A DNA stretch of 64,000 nucleotides from JAYRSJ01 sp041920215 (lineage in GTDB: Bacteria; Pseudomonadota; Gammaproteobacteria; Burkholderiales; Burkholderiaceae_C). A program made the translations under genes and the position numbers. This document shows positions 26,081 through 35,559 of this stretch, piece after piece; position 1 is the stretch's first letter; each line of letters starts with the position of its first letter. The DNA is taken from NCBI GenBank assembly GCA_041920215.1, contig JAYRSJ010000003.1, positions 186,001 through 250,000 on the forward strand. Reading direction: 5' to 3'. The notes beneath the pieces were generated by a model. The model did no database searches. It saw nothing but the letters and a program-made list of their open reading frames with translations, and was not told where the DNA came from.

Positions 26081-27256
26081 ATGCCCGCCCTGCATCCCCC
26101 GCTCGCCCCCACCTCCCCCACCGAGATGCCCATGCCCCGTCCCGCCCTGCCCTCGCCCGGCGCCGCCCTGCGCTGGCTGCTGAAGGAGACGGCCACCATA
26201 CTGGCCATCGCGCTGGCCATCAGCGCGGCCCTGCTGCTGGTCTTCAGGCAGGACCCGCTGACCACCTTCATCTACTGCACGGCGATCACGCTGTGCTGCT
26301 CGATCAGCATCCAGGCCCTGCACCGCGGCCTGAGCTGGCTGGTTCAGCGGCGCCTGAGCCCCGAGCAAAGGGCGGCGCACGGCAGCTGGCCCGGCTGGCC
26401 GCTGATGGGGCTGAGCCTGCTGCTGGGCACCGTGCTGGGCTATAGCGCCGGCACCGAGCTGGGCAACTGGATCACCGGCCACAACTCGCCCGGCATCCTC
26501 AACGCCAGCCTGCGCCGCGCGCTGTCCACGCTGTTCATCGCGCTGATTCCCGGCGTGCTGATCACGCTGTATTTCGTCAACCGCGGCCGCTTGGATGCGG
26601 CCGAGGCACGCGCCCAGGCCGCCCAGCGCGAGGCGGCCGAGAACCAGCTGCGCCTGCTGGAGTCGCAGCTGGAGCCGCATATGCTGTTCAACACCCTGGC
26701 CAATCTGCGGGTGCTGATCGGCCTGGATCCGGCCCGCGCCCAGGCGATGCTGGACCAACTGATCGCCTTTCTGCGCGCGACGCTGAACGCCTCGCGCAGT
26801 GGCAGCCATGCGCTGAGCGAGGAGTTCGCGCGGCTGCAGGACTATCTCGCCCTGATGCAGGTGCGCATGGGTACACGGCTGCGCCCTCGGCTGCTGCTGC
26901 CGCCGGAGCTGGCCGAGCTGCCGGTGCCGCCGCTGCTGCTGCAGCCTCTGGTGGAGAACGCGATCAAGCACGGGCTGGAGCCGCATATGGAGGGCGGCGA
27001 GCTGATCGTCAGCGCCGCGCTGGAACAGGGTCAGGTCTTGCTGCAGGTGCGCGACACCGGTGCCGGCCTGGGCCAGGCGCCGGCCAGCGAGGGCACGCGC
27101 TTCGGGCTGGACCAGGTGCGCAGCCGGCTGGCCACCCAGTTCGGCGGCGCGGCCAGTTTTGAGCTGCGGGCGGCGACCGACGGTCGCGGCGGCACCCTGG
27201 CCAGCATCCGCCTCCCCCTGCCGGACCCCAGGACCTTGAGCAAGGAACAGCCATGA
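26081..27256 (+). CDS. Sensor histidine kinase, LytS/YehU type
   Basis: The protein (391 residues from 26081, fewer if it starts at ATG 26126 or 26132) has four hydrophobic segments in its first 170 residues. Then comes a kinase domain of the His_kinase family: phospho-acceptor region LESQLEPHMLFNTLANLR and N-box VENAIKHGLEPH, followed by DTGAGLG and GGTLASIRLPL. The input domain is only membrane helices, so the signal is not evident. It overlaps the response regulator gene by 4 bases. No start has a strong ribosome site. Confidence 0.88.
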   Translation: MPALHPPLAPTSPTEMPMPRPALPSPGAALRWLLKETATILAIALAISAALLLVFRQDPLTTFIYCTAITLCCSISIQALHRGLSWLVQRRLSPEQRAAHGSWPGWPLMGLSLLLGTVLGYSAGTELGNWITGHNSPGILNASLRRALSTLFIALIPGVLITLYFVNRGRLDAAEARAQAAQREAAENQLRLLESQLEPHMLFNTLANLRVLIGLDPARAQAMLDQLIAFLRATLNASRSGSHALSEEFARLQDYLALMQVRMGTRLRPRLLLPPELAELPVPPLLLQPLVENAIKHGLEPHMEGGELIVSAALEQGQVLLQVRDTGAGLGQAPASEGTRFGLDQVRSRLATQFGGAASFELRAATDGRGGTLASIRLPLPDPRTLSKEQP

Positions 27257-28074
27257 GAACGAGCCCCGCTGCCACCGCACTGATCGCCGAGGACGAGCTG
27301 CTGCTGGCCGAACATCTGCGCCAGGAACTGGGCCAGCTCTGGCCCGAGCTGGAGATTGTGGGCATGGCGGTCAACGGCCCGGAGGCCCTGGATGCCGCGC
27401 TGCGCCTGCGGCCGGCGATCTGTTTTCTGGACATCCGGATGCCGGGCATGAGCGGGCTCGAGCTGGCCCAGGCCCTGGCCGAGGACTGGCCCGAGGGCCA
27501 GCCCTTCCCCCTGCTGGTCTTCGTCACCGCCTATGACCAGTACGCCTTGCAGGCCTTCGATCGCGCCGCGCTGGACTATCTGCTCAAGCCGGTGCAGCGC
27601 GAGCGCCTGGCCCAGACCTGCGAACGCCTGCGCCAGGCCCTGGCCAAGGCGGCCGCCGCGGCCCAGCCGGCCGAGGCCGGCGCGATGGCCGCGGTCGAAC
27701 AGCTGCGCGCCTTGCTGGGGGCGGTGGGGAGTGTCGGTGCCGCGCCGGCGCCGCTGCGTCTGCTGCAGGTCAGCGTCGGCAACACGATACAGATGGTGCC
27801 GGTGGACGAGGTGGTGTTCTTCGAGGCGGCCGACAAGTATGTGCGGGTGCTGACGGCTGACAAGGAACATCTGGTGCGGGCCTCGCTGCGCGAACTGCTG
27901 CCACAACTGGACACCCAGCGCTTCTGGCAGGTGCACCGCAGCCTGGTGGTGAGGGCCGATGCCATCGCCCGCGCGGTGCGCGATCCGGCCGGCAAGCTGA
28001 GCCTGGAGCTGCGTCAGCGCCCCGAGCGGCTCGCCGTCAGCCGCATGTACAGCCATCTCTTCAAGGGGCTTTGA
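27253..28074 (+). CDS. LytTR-family response regulator
   Basis: The 273-residue protein has a receiver domain (acidic pair EDE near residue 16, phospho-acceptor in CFLDIRMPG, TAYDQYALQAF, and the lysine in DYLLKPV) and a C-terminal LytTR DNA-binding domain (VDEVVFFEAADKYVRVLTAD ... FWQVHRSLVVRADAI). It will be the partner of the upstream LytS-type kinase, since the genes overlap (ATGA). An AAGGAA site precedes the ATG. Target genes are unknown; the downstream 2TM gene is the obvious candidate. Confidence 0.93.
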   Translation: MRTSPAATALIAEDELLLAEHLRQELGQLWPELEIVGMAVNGPEALDAALRLRPAICFLDIRMPGMSGLELAQALAEDWPEGQPFPLLVFVTAYDQYALQAFDRAALDYLLKPVQRERLAQTCERLRQALAKAAAAAQPAEAGAMAAVEQLRALLGAVGSVGAAPAPLRLLQVSVGNTIQMVPVDEVVFFEAADKYVRVLTADKEHLVRASLRELLPQLDTQRFWQVHRSLVVRADAIARAVRDPAGKLSLELRQRPERLAVSRMYSHLFKGL

Positions 28075-28218
28075 GCGCTGGGCGGCCGCCCGCCCACCGT
28101 TCGCGCCCTGCGCTGGCGATTCACGCCTGCGTCTCGCCATCGGTCGCATGGCCCTGGCCCGGTTCGCGGCCGCCGCGCATCATTCATCCATCGCAACACA
28201 ACCCCGATGGAGCAAGAG

Positions 28219-28512
28219 ATGCGCAACACCCCGCTGAACGACGAAGAACTGCAAAGCCTGGCCAAGAAGCGCGTGGACATGAAGATGGGTTTTCTGGTCC
28301 ATCTGACAGTCTTCGTGCTGGTCAACGGCGGCCTGAGCCTGCTGAGTTTGCTCGGTGGCGGCGAGCGCTGGCACTTCTTCCCGCTGTGGGGCTGGTGCCT
28401 GGGGCTGAGCATCCACGGCATCGTCGCCCTGCTGTCGCTGAGCGGCCAGGGCCTGCGCCAGCGGATGATGGACAGGGAGCTGCAGACCTTGCGCGAGCAG
28501 GGCCTGCGCTGA
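28219..28512 (+). CDS. Small 2TM-domain membrane protein
   Basis: The 97-residue protein has two hydrophobic helices (MGFLVHLTVFVLVNGGLSLL and FPLWGWCLGLSIHGIVALL) separated by a short charged loop, with a basic N-terminal helix and a polar C-terminal helix. This is the 2TM domain pattern often found next to or fused to LytTR systems. ATG at 28219 is preferred to 28207 because GGAG lies six bases before it. It is followed by a terminator. Function is not known. Confidence 0.8.
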   Translation: MRNTPLNDEELQSLAKKRVDMKMGFLVHLTVFVLVNGGLSLLSLLGGGERWHFFPLWGWCLGLSIHGIVALLSLSGQGLRQRMMDRELQTLREQGLR

Positions 28513-28540
28513 GCAAGCGCCGCGGCGGCGGCGCCAAAAG

Positions 28541-28570
28541 AAAAGCGGCCCGGAAGGGCCGCTTTGTTTT
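28541..28570. terminator. Bidirectional Rho-independent terminator
   Basis: A perfect 10-base stem (AAAGCGGCCC at 28542-28551, GGGCCGCTTT at 28556-28565) closes a GGAA tetraloop, with T-rich sequence on the right and A-rich on the left. It can end both the 2TM gene and the TonB receptor gene, which converge here. Confidence 0.92.
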
Positions 28571-28597
28571 GCCTAACTCAGCGCCGTAGCGCTGCGA

Positions 28598-31500
28598 TCA
28601 GAACTCGTAGCGAGCCGTGACCTGCACCGCCCACTGCGACTCGCCCTTGAGCTGGCGGGTCGTGTAGTCGGTGACCTGGTTGTTCACCGTGTAGACGTAG
28701 TTGCCGTTGGCATCGATGCCGCCGAAGTTCACGAAGCCACGACGCTGGCCGCCAGCCGAGTTGAAGGCGGCCTCGTTGATGCGGCCCCAGCGCTTGTTCA
28801 GCAGATTGCCGACGTTCAGGATGTCGAAGGACACCACACCCTTGTGCTTGCTGGTGAAGCCCGGCACTTCCTGGCTCAGACGCAGGTCGAAGCTGTTGAC
28901 GAAGGGCGAGAAGCTGGAATAGCGGCCCACGACCGAACCCTTGGCCTTGCTGAGCTCGGGGCTGGCGTTGACGAACTCCCAGAACTGCGCCTCAGCGGCG
29001 GCGGCATTGGCCAGACCACTGTTCTGGCCGGGACGGAACACCACACCGGCAGCACCGGGGCCGCTGGGGATGTACATCAGGTCATTGCCGCTGACGCCGT
29101 CGCCGTTCATATCGTTCAGATAGGTCCAGCTATAGGGCTTGCCCTTGCGGCCTTCGTAGAACAGGCCGACGGTGGTCTTGTACTTGCCAACGAAGGCCTT
29201 GGACCAGTTGATCGAGGCGCTGATACGGTCACGCACCAGATAGGCCGAGTTCGCGGCCACATCCTCGTTCGGGTTCAGGATGGCGCGCGAGTTGAAGCTC
29301 GAGCTCGAGACCGAGGAAGTCAGCGGGCTGACCTCTTCTGCATCGGTGCGGGTGTAGGCCACCTGCCAGCTCAGGCCGGCGCGCGAGGGGCCGGACAGCG
29401 ACAGCGTCAGTGCATTGCCGCCACCCTTCTTGGTCTCGGCAGCCATCAGCACATTGTTGAAGTTCGGGTTGCTGAGTGCCTTCTGGGCCACGCGGCCGCT
29501 GCCGGGTGCGCAGGCGCCGCCGGTGGAGAAGGTGCCGTCGGCATTCCAGCAGCCCGGTGCATAGGTCTGCGGCATGAAGAACATCTGGCGGCCGTCCTGC
29601 GCAGCGATGCGGGTCGGATCGCCGAGGTTCAGGTTGCGGTAATAGATGCCGCTATTGGTCTTGGTGTGCACCCATTCGGCACCCAGCACCAGGCCGTACC
29701 AGGGCAGCTCGGTGTCATAGGCGAAGTTCAGCTTCCAGACCGAGGGCTGGCCCAGGCCCTTCTCGATGAAATCGACGTTGGCGGCCGGCGGCTGGCCGGT
29801 CAGATTGGTCGGCTGCTGGGCCGGATCCGGATTGAACAGGCTGTTGCCGCCCGGGCAGCTGCTACCGCAGGTGATGATGCGGGTCGCCATGCCGGTGTTC
29901 GAGTAGGGGTTGGACAGCCAGACATTGGCAGCCGCACCCTGGAACAGACCGACACCACCGCGCAGCTGCGACTTGCGCTTGTTGACCGGGTCGAAGCTGT
30001 AGTTGAAGGCCAGGCGCGGCTGGAACAGGTCTTCGCCGTCCGGCGTCACCGTGTTGTCGTAGCCGAAGCCACCGCTGGCCCGCGCGACCGTGTTGGCGCC
30101 CGTGACGCTGCCGGCCACCACCGCCGCCGCCGCGGCCGGATTGGCCGTCGGCTTGTCGGAGGTAGACAGGCGGTCATAGCGGACGCCGAAGTTGACGCTC
30201 AGCTTGTCGTTGACGGCCCAGGTGTCCTGCAGGAACAAGCCGGTGCTGGCGTGCGTAAACTGCGCCGCGCCATCGGCCAGAGTCGTGCCGGTCACCGGCA
30301 CCTGGTAGGAATAGTTCAGCACCTCGCCACGGCTGAAACGGTCCAGCAGCTGGGTCTCGCAGGCCGCATAGCTCAGGCCCGAGTTGCAGGCGAAGGTGTA
30401 GTTGCCCTTGGCGTCCTGGAAGAAGGCGTTGAAGACCTGGTTGCGCTGCAGATCGGCGCCGAACTTCAGCTCGTGATCGCCCATCACCAGATTGCCGCCG
30501 AAGTAGGCGTCAAAGGTCTTGGTGTCCAGCTCGTTGTAGTGACGGCTGCGCTCGGTACCGAAGTTCAGGAATCGGTTGCCCGAGTTGGTGCCAGCGGGCG
30601 CGCCGGCCGGCAGGCCACCGCTAAAGCGCAGGGCGATGGCCGGCAGATTGCTGTTGTTCTCGGGCACGCTGTAGTAGTCGCGGCTGGAGAGCTTCAGCTC
30701 GGTCGAGAAGTTGTCGGTCCAGTCCGAGAAGAGCTGGGCGACGACGGTGTCGATGGTCTTCTTCTGCTGGTACCAGGCCGAGGTCAGCTGCAGGCCGGTC
30801 AGGCTGTAGCCACCGAAGCTGCCGCCGTTGGTCTCGGTCTGCTCGGTACGGGCCAGACGCAGATTGGCACGGTGGCTGTCGTTGATATTCCAGTCGAACT
30901 TGGCCAGATAGTCGCGGACCTTGAGCTGGCTTTCACCGATGACGTTGCCAACGTCCATGCCATAGCGATCCTTGGCGATCTGCTGCAGCTTGTTGATCGA
31001 GTCCTGCGAGATGCCGACATTGGTCAGCGAGCCGCCGGCCGGGCCAAACTCGGGCTGGGCACGGTTGCTCTTGAGCTCTTCGACGCTGGCGAAGAAGAAC
31101 AGCTTGTCCTTGATGATCGGGCCGCCCAGGGTGGCACCGATGGTGTCTTCCTTGAAGGGGCCGAAGTTGAAGTAGGTGTCCGCCGCCCGGTTGTAGCGCA
31201 TGCCGACCAGGCCCTCGTCACGGTAGACGTAGTAGAGGCTGCCCTTCAGCTCGTTGGTGCCGGACTTGGTGACCGCATTGATGTTGGCGCCGGTGTAGCC
31301 CTTCTGCGTCACATCGTAGTTGGACAGATTGACCTGCACCGACTGGATCGCATCGATGGAGATCGGCTGCTTGGCGGTCGGCAGATTGTTGGACTCCAGG
31401 CCGAAGGTGTCGTTGGTGGTGACGCCGTCGATGGTGATGGAGTTGTAGCGCGAGTTCTGGCCCATGGCCGAGATCTCGCCACGTTCCTTGTCGGTCTGCG

Positions 31501-32008
31501 ACAGGCGCGGATCGATACGCGCATAGTCCTGCAGATTGCGCTGGATCGAGGCATAGGCGTCCAGTTCCTGGCGACCGATGCTGGTGCCGGCGCCGGTGGC
31601 GCCCGAGTTGAAGCGGCCGATCTGCGTGCTGCTGCCCGAGACGACCACCTGCTCCAGCTGGCTCACGCCCAGGCGCAGGTCCAGCGACAGGCTTTCAGCC
31701 AGCGCGAGGTAGATGCCGTCGCGCACTTCGCGATCGGTGCCCTTGCTGACGGTCACGGTGTACGGGCCGCCGACGCGCAGACCGCGCGCGGAGTAGCGGC
31801 CTTCGGCATCGGTCGTGAGGTTGTTGCTCGAGCCCGACTCGCGGTGCACGATGACAACGTTTGCGCCTGCAACAGGCTTGCCGTCGGCCGTGGTCACGCG
31901 GCCGCCGATGGCCGAGGTGGTGTTCTGGGCCATCACCGGCGCTGCGGCCACGATGGCGACCGCGGCACTGAGCGCGGTCCGGGTAAAGCTCCAACGATTG
32001 CTGTTCAT
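28598..32008 (-). CDS. Oar-like TonB-dependent outer-membrane receptor
   Basis: The 1136-residue protein has a Sec signal peptide (cleavage after VMA, residue 27), a carboxypeptidase-regulatory-like/SdrC-type beta domain (about 28-115: IGGRVTTADGKPVAGANVVI), a plug domain (about 120-260: LEQVVVSGSS, ITIDGVTTND, GANINAVTKSGTNEL) and a long beta barrel ending in F (VTARYEF), the outer-membrane insertion signal. This is the architecture of Myxococcus Oar and its relatives, some of which take part in protein or peptide movement. No canonical TonB box was identified. The gene stands alone. The ligand is unknown; the LacI-like palindrome upstream hints at a carbohydrate-related regulon. Confidence 0.9.
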   Translation of the reverse strand: MNSNRWSFTRTALSAAVAIVAAAPVMAQNTTSAIGGRVTTADGKPVAGANVVIVHRESGSSNNLTTDAEGRYSARGLRVGGPYTVTVSKGTDREVRDGIYLALAESLSLDLRLGVSQLEQVVVSGSSTQIGRFNSGATGAGTSIGRQELDAYASIQRNLQDYARIDPRLSQTDKERGEISAMGQNSRYNSITIDGVTTNDTFGLESNNLPTAKQPISIDAIQSVQVNLSNYDVTQKGYTGANINAVTKSGTNELKGSLYYVYRDEGLVGMRYNRAADTYFNFGPFKEDTIGATLGGPIIKDKLFFFASVEELKSNRAQPEFGPAGGSLTNVGISQDSINKLQQIAKDRYGMDVGNVIGESQLKVRDYLAKFDWNINDSHRANLRLARTEQTETNGGSFGGYSLTGLQLTSAWYQQKKTIDTVVAQLFSDWTDNFSTELKLSSRDYYSVPENNSNLPAIALRFSGGLPAGAPAGTNSGNRFLNFGTERSRHYNELDTKTFDAYFGGNLVMGDHELKFGADLQRNQVFNAFFQDAKGNYTFACNSGLSYAACETQLLDRFSRGEVLNYSYQVPVTGTTLADGAAQFTHASTGLFLQDTWAVNDKLSVNFGVRYDRLSTSDKPTANPAAAAAVVAGSVTGANTVARASGGFGYDNTVTPDGEDLFQPRLAFNYSFDPVNKRKSQLRGGVGLFQGAAANVWLSNPYSNTGMATRIITCGSSCPGGNSLFNPDPAQQPTNLTGQPPAANVDFIEKGLGQPSVWKLNFAYDTELPWYGLVLGAEWVHTKTNSGIYYRNLNLGDPTRIAAQDGRQMFFMPQTYAPGCWNADGTFSTGGACAPGSGRVAQKALSNPNFNNVLMAAETKKGGGNALTLSLSGPSRAGLSWQVAYTRTDAEEVSPLTSSVSSSSFNSRAILNPNEDVAANSAYLVRDRISASINWSKAFVGKYKTTVGLFYEGRKGKPYSWTYLNDMNGDGVSGNDLMYIPSGPGAAGVVFRPGQNSGLANAAAAEAQFWEFVNASPELSKAKGSVVGRYSSFSPFVNSFDLRLSQEVPGFTSKHKGVVSFDILNVGNLLNKRWGRINEAAFNSAGGQRRGFVNFGGIDANGNYVYTVNNQVTDYTTRQLKGESQWAVQVTARYEF

Positions 32009-32484
32009 CCTGTTGACTCCTCAATGAGAAAGCGGAAAGCGGACCGGCGCCTGCCAAGGCCTGACTGGAAAAAATGTAGCACCCGGTAAGGTCGCAAACG
32101 TTTGGTATCGCGGCTTCCCAACACCGAGGATTCACCGCTTGCCAGGCCCCGCCATTTATGACAACGCCATGACTTCACGCACCCCGGGAATGCCCGCCCA
32201 TCACCGAACGTCCGACCGCAACAAGGCCCTCGGAACATTCTTAGCAAGTACGGTGCCATCAAGGCCTCTGTCACCTCGAGCCCCGAGCCGGAGCTCTCGG
32301 CAAGGCCTGTTCGACTCGGCGAGTCTCGTGGCCAATTGTTGTACTTCTGTGACAGCCGATGTGACGCCGCAACAGCCGCGTGGCCGTCGCTCAAGCCGGT
32401 CCGGACCGAGCTTCAGGATGCTCGCCCCACGACGCACAAAGAAGGCACAGGCCAGGCACCATCCCGGGGCCTGCCTGAGGGCGA
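32009..32484. other. Intergenic region upstream of the TonB receptor
   Basis: These 476 bases hold no convincing gene. The roughly 130-codon open frames here have no ribosome site and cysteine- and arginine-rich products typical of chance frames. The region carries the palindrome at 32093-32105 and must contain the receptor's promoter, but no sigma-70 pair with proper spacing was found. Confidence 0.6.
32093..32105. promoter_or_regulatory. LacI/PurR-type operator-like palindrome
   Basis: The core CAAACGTTTG (32095-32104) is a perfect 10-base palindrome, extended on one side to CGCAAACGTTTG. This is the CG-centred core seen in PurR and many LacI-family operators. It lies 87-96 bases upstream of the TonB receptor start. 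No LacI-family gene is present in the window. Confidence 0.5.
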
Positions 32485-32802
32485 TCAGTGGATCAGCCCT
32501 ATCCATTCGCCGCCGCTTTGGTAGCGATGAAAGACCGTCAGCGCGAGTTCGCGCAGGGCCGGGTTGGCAGCAGAGGCATAGGCCTGAGCCAGGCGCTCGA
32601 ACGCGTAAAGGCGGTCATAGAGCATGCGGGTAGGCTGCAGGCCCAGCCCCTCGCGCTGCATCAGTGCCTGCAACTCCAGCAGTTGTTCCATGCCGACGGC
32701 GCCGGCCAGCGGATTGCCCAGCTCAGGTCCCAGACCCTGCGGAAACAGCAGCTCCAGACCGGAGCCGCCTGGTTCAGGAATCAGATGCTGGGGAATGTTC
32801 AT
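32485..32802 (-). CDS. Hypothetical protein
   Basis: The product of 105 residues is not recognised. It is largely helical and soluble in appearance, with a leucine-rich middle (MEQLLELQALMQREGLGLQP) and a C-terminal helix LRELALTVFHRYQSGGEWIG. There are no cysteines, signal peptide or membrane segment. ATG at 32802 is chosen because GAGG precedes it; an in-frame ATG at 32880 would add a basic unlike N-terminus. Codon use matches its neighbours. It is isolated, 132 bases from dcd on the same strand. Confidence 0.65.
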   Translation of the reverse strand: MNIPQHLIPEPGGSGLELLFPQGLGPELGNPLAGAVGMEQLLELQALMQREGLGLQPTRMLYDRLYAFERLAQAYASAANPALRELALTVFHRYQSGGEWIGLIH

Positions 32803-32934
32803 GCCGGCCTCGCGATAGCTCTTGCGATGCCGAGATGATGAGCGCAGGCGACCGAACTTAAGCCGGAAAAAGACCCGCAATCACCCGCTCATTGCACTCA
32901 AGCCTCACTGCCGACGGCCGAGCAGCGCCGGCCC

Positions 32935-33504
<570 letters not shown>

Positions 33505-33528
33505 AGTGATGCCACGCGCTAAGGTCCA

Positions 33529-33550
33529 CCATTCTAGATTCCTAGAATGG
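33529..33550. promoter_or_regulatory. 22-base palindrome between dcd and the Crp/Fnr gene
   Basis: Two perfect 9-base arms, CCATTCTAG (33529-33537) and CTAGAATGG (33542-33550), flank a 4-base spacer ATTC. It ends six bases before the regulator's ATG, so a bound protein would block that gene. The size and dyad symmetry suit a Crp/Fnr dimer, although the half-site is not the classical TGTGA or TTGAT. Autoregulation is an inference. Confidence 0.6.
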
Positions 33551-33556
33551 GCCCTC

Positions 33557-34249
33557 ATGAGCTTGCACGAGATGCTGGAGAAATCGATCTGGGGTCGCAA
33601 TCTGGCCGCCCCCGAACTTGCACGCGTGCTGCGCGACTGCCGCGAGCGCGAGGTGCCGGCCGGCCGGGCCATGCTGCGCGCCGGCGAGCCGGCCGAGCAC
33701 TGGATGGGCCTGATCAGCGGCTTCGGCAAGATGAGCATCAGCACGCCTGACGGCCGCGAGACCAGCCTGATCGGCACCGCGCCCGGCGGCTGGTTCGGCG
33801 AGGGCACGCTGATCAAGCGCGCCAGCCATTGGCAGTACGACGGGGTGGCCCTGCGCGATTGCCGCCTCGCCCTGATGCCCCGCGAGACCTTTGAATGGCT
33901 GCGCGCCACCAGCCTGCCCTTCAACCACTATCTGCAGCAGCTGATGAGTGCCCGCATGGGTTGTTTCATCGCCCAGCTGTGCCACGACCGGCTGCTGGAC
34001 TCGACCGCCCGGGTCGCCCGCGCACTGGCCGGACTCTACAACCCGGCGCTCTACCCCGAGCCGGGCAATTTCCTGGATCTGCGCCAGGCCGAGGTGGCCC
34101 AGCTGGCCGGCGTGTCACGCCAGCGCGCGAACGCAGCCCTGCAGCGGCTCGAAGCTGCCGGCCTGCTGGCGCTCAGCCGGCGCGGCATCGAGGTCCGCGC
34201 GCTACAGGGCCTGCGCGACTACGCCGGTAGCGAGCAGCTGGAGCGCTGA
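33557..34249 (+). CDS. Crp/Fnr-family transcription regulator
   Basis: The 230-residue protein has a cyclic-nucleotide-binding-like domain (about 20-130: GEPAEHWMGLISGFGKMSIS, GGWFGEGTLIKRASHWQYD) and a C-terminal winged helix (about 150-220: LRQAEVAQLAGVSRQRANAALQRLEAAGLL). The cysteines needed for an FNR iron-sulfur cluster are absent from the N-terminus, so it is not an oxygen-sensing FNR of the usual type. The ligand cannot be stated. It is divergent from dcd and convergent with rnhA. Confidence 0.9.
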   Translation: MSLHEMLEKSIWGRNLAAPELARVLRDCREREVPAGRAMLRAGEPAEHWMGLISGFGKMSISTPDGRETSLIGTAPGGWFGEGTLIKRASHWQYDGVALRDCRLALMPRETFEWLRATSLPFNHYLQQLMSARMGCFIAQLCHDRLLDSTARVARALAGLYNPALYPEPGNFLDLRQAEVAQLAGVSRQRANAALQRLEAAGLLALSRRGIEVRALQGLRDYAGSEQLER

Positions 34250-34267
34250 GCCCAGGGCGGCGCGGCC

Positions 34268-34756
34268 TCAGAGGCTGGCCACACCTCGATTCGCCAGCGC
34301 GTCAGCACGCTCGTTGCCCGGGTCGCCGGCATGGCCCTTGACCCAGTGCCATTGAACCTCGTGCAGCTGGCGCAAGGCCTCCAGTCGCTGCCACAGCTCC
34401 GCGTTCTTGACCGGCTTGCCATCGGCCGTCTTCCAGCCGCGCCGCTGCCAGCCGCCTATCCATTCGGTCATGCCCTTGCGGACGTACTCGCTGTCGGTGT
34501 AGACGGCCACCTTGCAGCTGCGCTTCAGCGAGACCAGGGCCTCGATCACCGCGGTCAGTTCCATCCGGTTGTTGGTGGTGTTGGGCTCCCCGCCAAACAG
34601 CTCTTTCTCATGGCCGCCCGAGCGCAGCCAAGCTCCCCAGCCGCCCGGGCCGGGATTGCCCTTGCAGGCGCCGTCGGTATAGACCACGACCTCGGGCTTG
34701 TTGATCGGCAAGGCGGTGTGGCCCGGGGAAGAAGACTTGGCTGAGGAAGCAGTCAT
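34268..34756 (-). CDS. rnhA: Ribonuclease HI
   Basis: RNase HI cleaves the RNA strand of RNA-DNA hybrids. The 162-residue product has the four catalytic carboxylates in their usual context: VVYTDGACKGNPGPGGWG, NRMELTAVIEAL, VYTDSEYVRKG and GNERADALA. An N-terminal extension of about 20 residues precedes the fold. It lies 13 bases after a YafS-like methyltransferase gene; the group rnhA, yafS, gloB and mltD is also adjacent in E. coli. Confidence 0.97.
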   Translation of the reverse strand: MTASSAKSSSPGHTALPINKPEVVVYTDGACKGNPGPGGWGAWLRSGGHEKELFGGEPNTTNNRMELTAVIEALVSLKRSCKVAVYTDSEYVRKGMTEWIGGWQRRGWKTADGKPVKNAELWQRLEALRQLHEVQWHWVKGHAGDPGNERADALANRGVASL

Positions 34757-34769
34757 GCGTAATAGAGAT

Positions 34770-35537
34770 TCAGGTTCGATGCTGGCGGTTCAAGGCCACG
34801 GCGGCACGCGTTCGGGCACTGCGCCTGGCCTTGCGCGCCAGTCCCACCAGACGCATGCCATGAACGCGCTTGACCGCCACCACAAAATAGACGGCGCCCA
34901 GCACCGGCCACCAATGGCTGCCCAGGCGTTCGACCCAGCGCCAACGTTGCAGCCAGACCTCGCTGCGCAGCGGCGGACGGTAGCAGCCGAAACTGGCGCT
35001 CTCGACCTCGAAACTGAGCAGGCGCAGCCAGTCGCGCAAGCGCCAGTAGCCGATGAAGTCGCCCTCGCGCGGCAGGTAGAGCGAACCACCCACCCCGGGC
35101 AGCCGTTCAGCCAAGCGGCCCAGATTCTGCCGCAAGCCCCAGCTGCTGGCCGGATTGATGCCGCAGATGATCAGCCGCCCCTCGGGCCGCAGCACCCGCT
35201 CGACCTCGCGCAGGGTCAGATGCGGGTCGGGCGCCAGCTCCAGCGTGTGGGGTAGCACCAGCAAATCCAGGCTGGCCGGCTCGAACGGCAAGGCATCGAA
35301 CTCGCAGCCCAGCTGGGCGGTCGCCATCTCGTCGGCATGCTCGACCGCCAGCCAGCGATGCGGCATGCGGTTGGCCCGTAGGCCCTGTAGGCTGGGCAGG
35401 CCCAGTTGCAGCGCGTGGAAGCCGAACAGATCGCTGACTGCCTGGTCCAGCCGGGACTGCTCCCAGTCCAGCAGATAGCGGCCCGGCGGCGTCTGCAGCC
35501 AGTCGGCCAACCCTACAATCGAAGTTTCGTCCGTCAT
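34770..35537 (-). CDS. YafS-like class I SAM-dependent methyltransferase
   Basis: The 255-residue protein has a methyltransferase-11-type core. The segment LDLLVLPHTLELAPDPHLTL and the following VERVLRPEGRLIICGINPAS are recognisable, and the glycine-rich SAM loop is degenerate, as in YafS. A C-terminal basic region (LARKARRSARTRAAVAL) follows a hydrophobic helix. ATG at 35537 is used. It is divergent from gloB by 22 bases and upstream of rnhA, matching the E. coli order gloB-yafS-rnhA. The substrate is unknown. Confidence 0.85.
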   Translation of the reverse strand: MTDETSIVGLADWLQTPPGRYLLDWEQSRLDQAVSDLFGFHALQLGLPSLQGLRANRMPHRWLAVEHADEMATAQLGCEFDALPFEPASLDLLVLPHTLELAPDPHLTLREVERVLRPEGRLIICGINPASSWGLRQNLGRLAERLPGVGGSLYLPREGDFIGYWRLRDWLRLLSFEVESASFGCYRPPLRSEVWLQRWRWVERLGSHWWPVLGAVYFVVAVKRVHGMRLVGLARKARRSARTRAAVALNRQHRT

Positions 35538-35559
35538 TGAAACTGCCTGACCCCGCTGC

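Noticed and set aside
28844..32089. A 1081-codon plus-strand open frame
   Set aside because: It is the antisense of the TonB receptor gene; that receptor has signal peptide, plug and barrel features, while this frame has none.
32005..32394. A 129-codon minus-strand frame upstream of the TonB receptor
   Set aside because: It overlaps the receptor start, has no ribosome site, and its product is arginine-, serine- and cysteine-rich without any fold signature.
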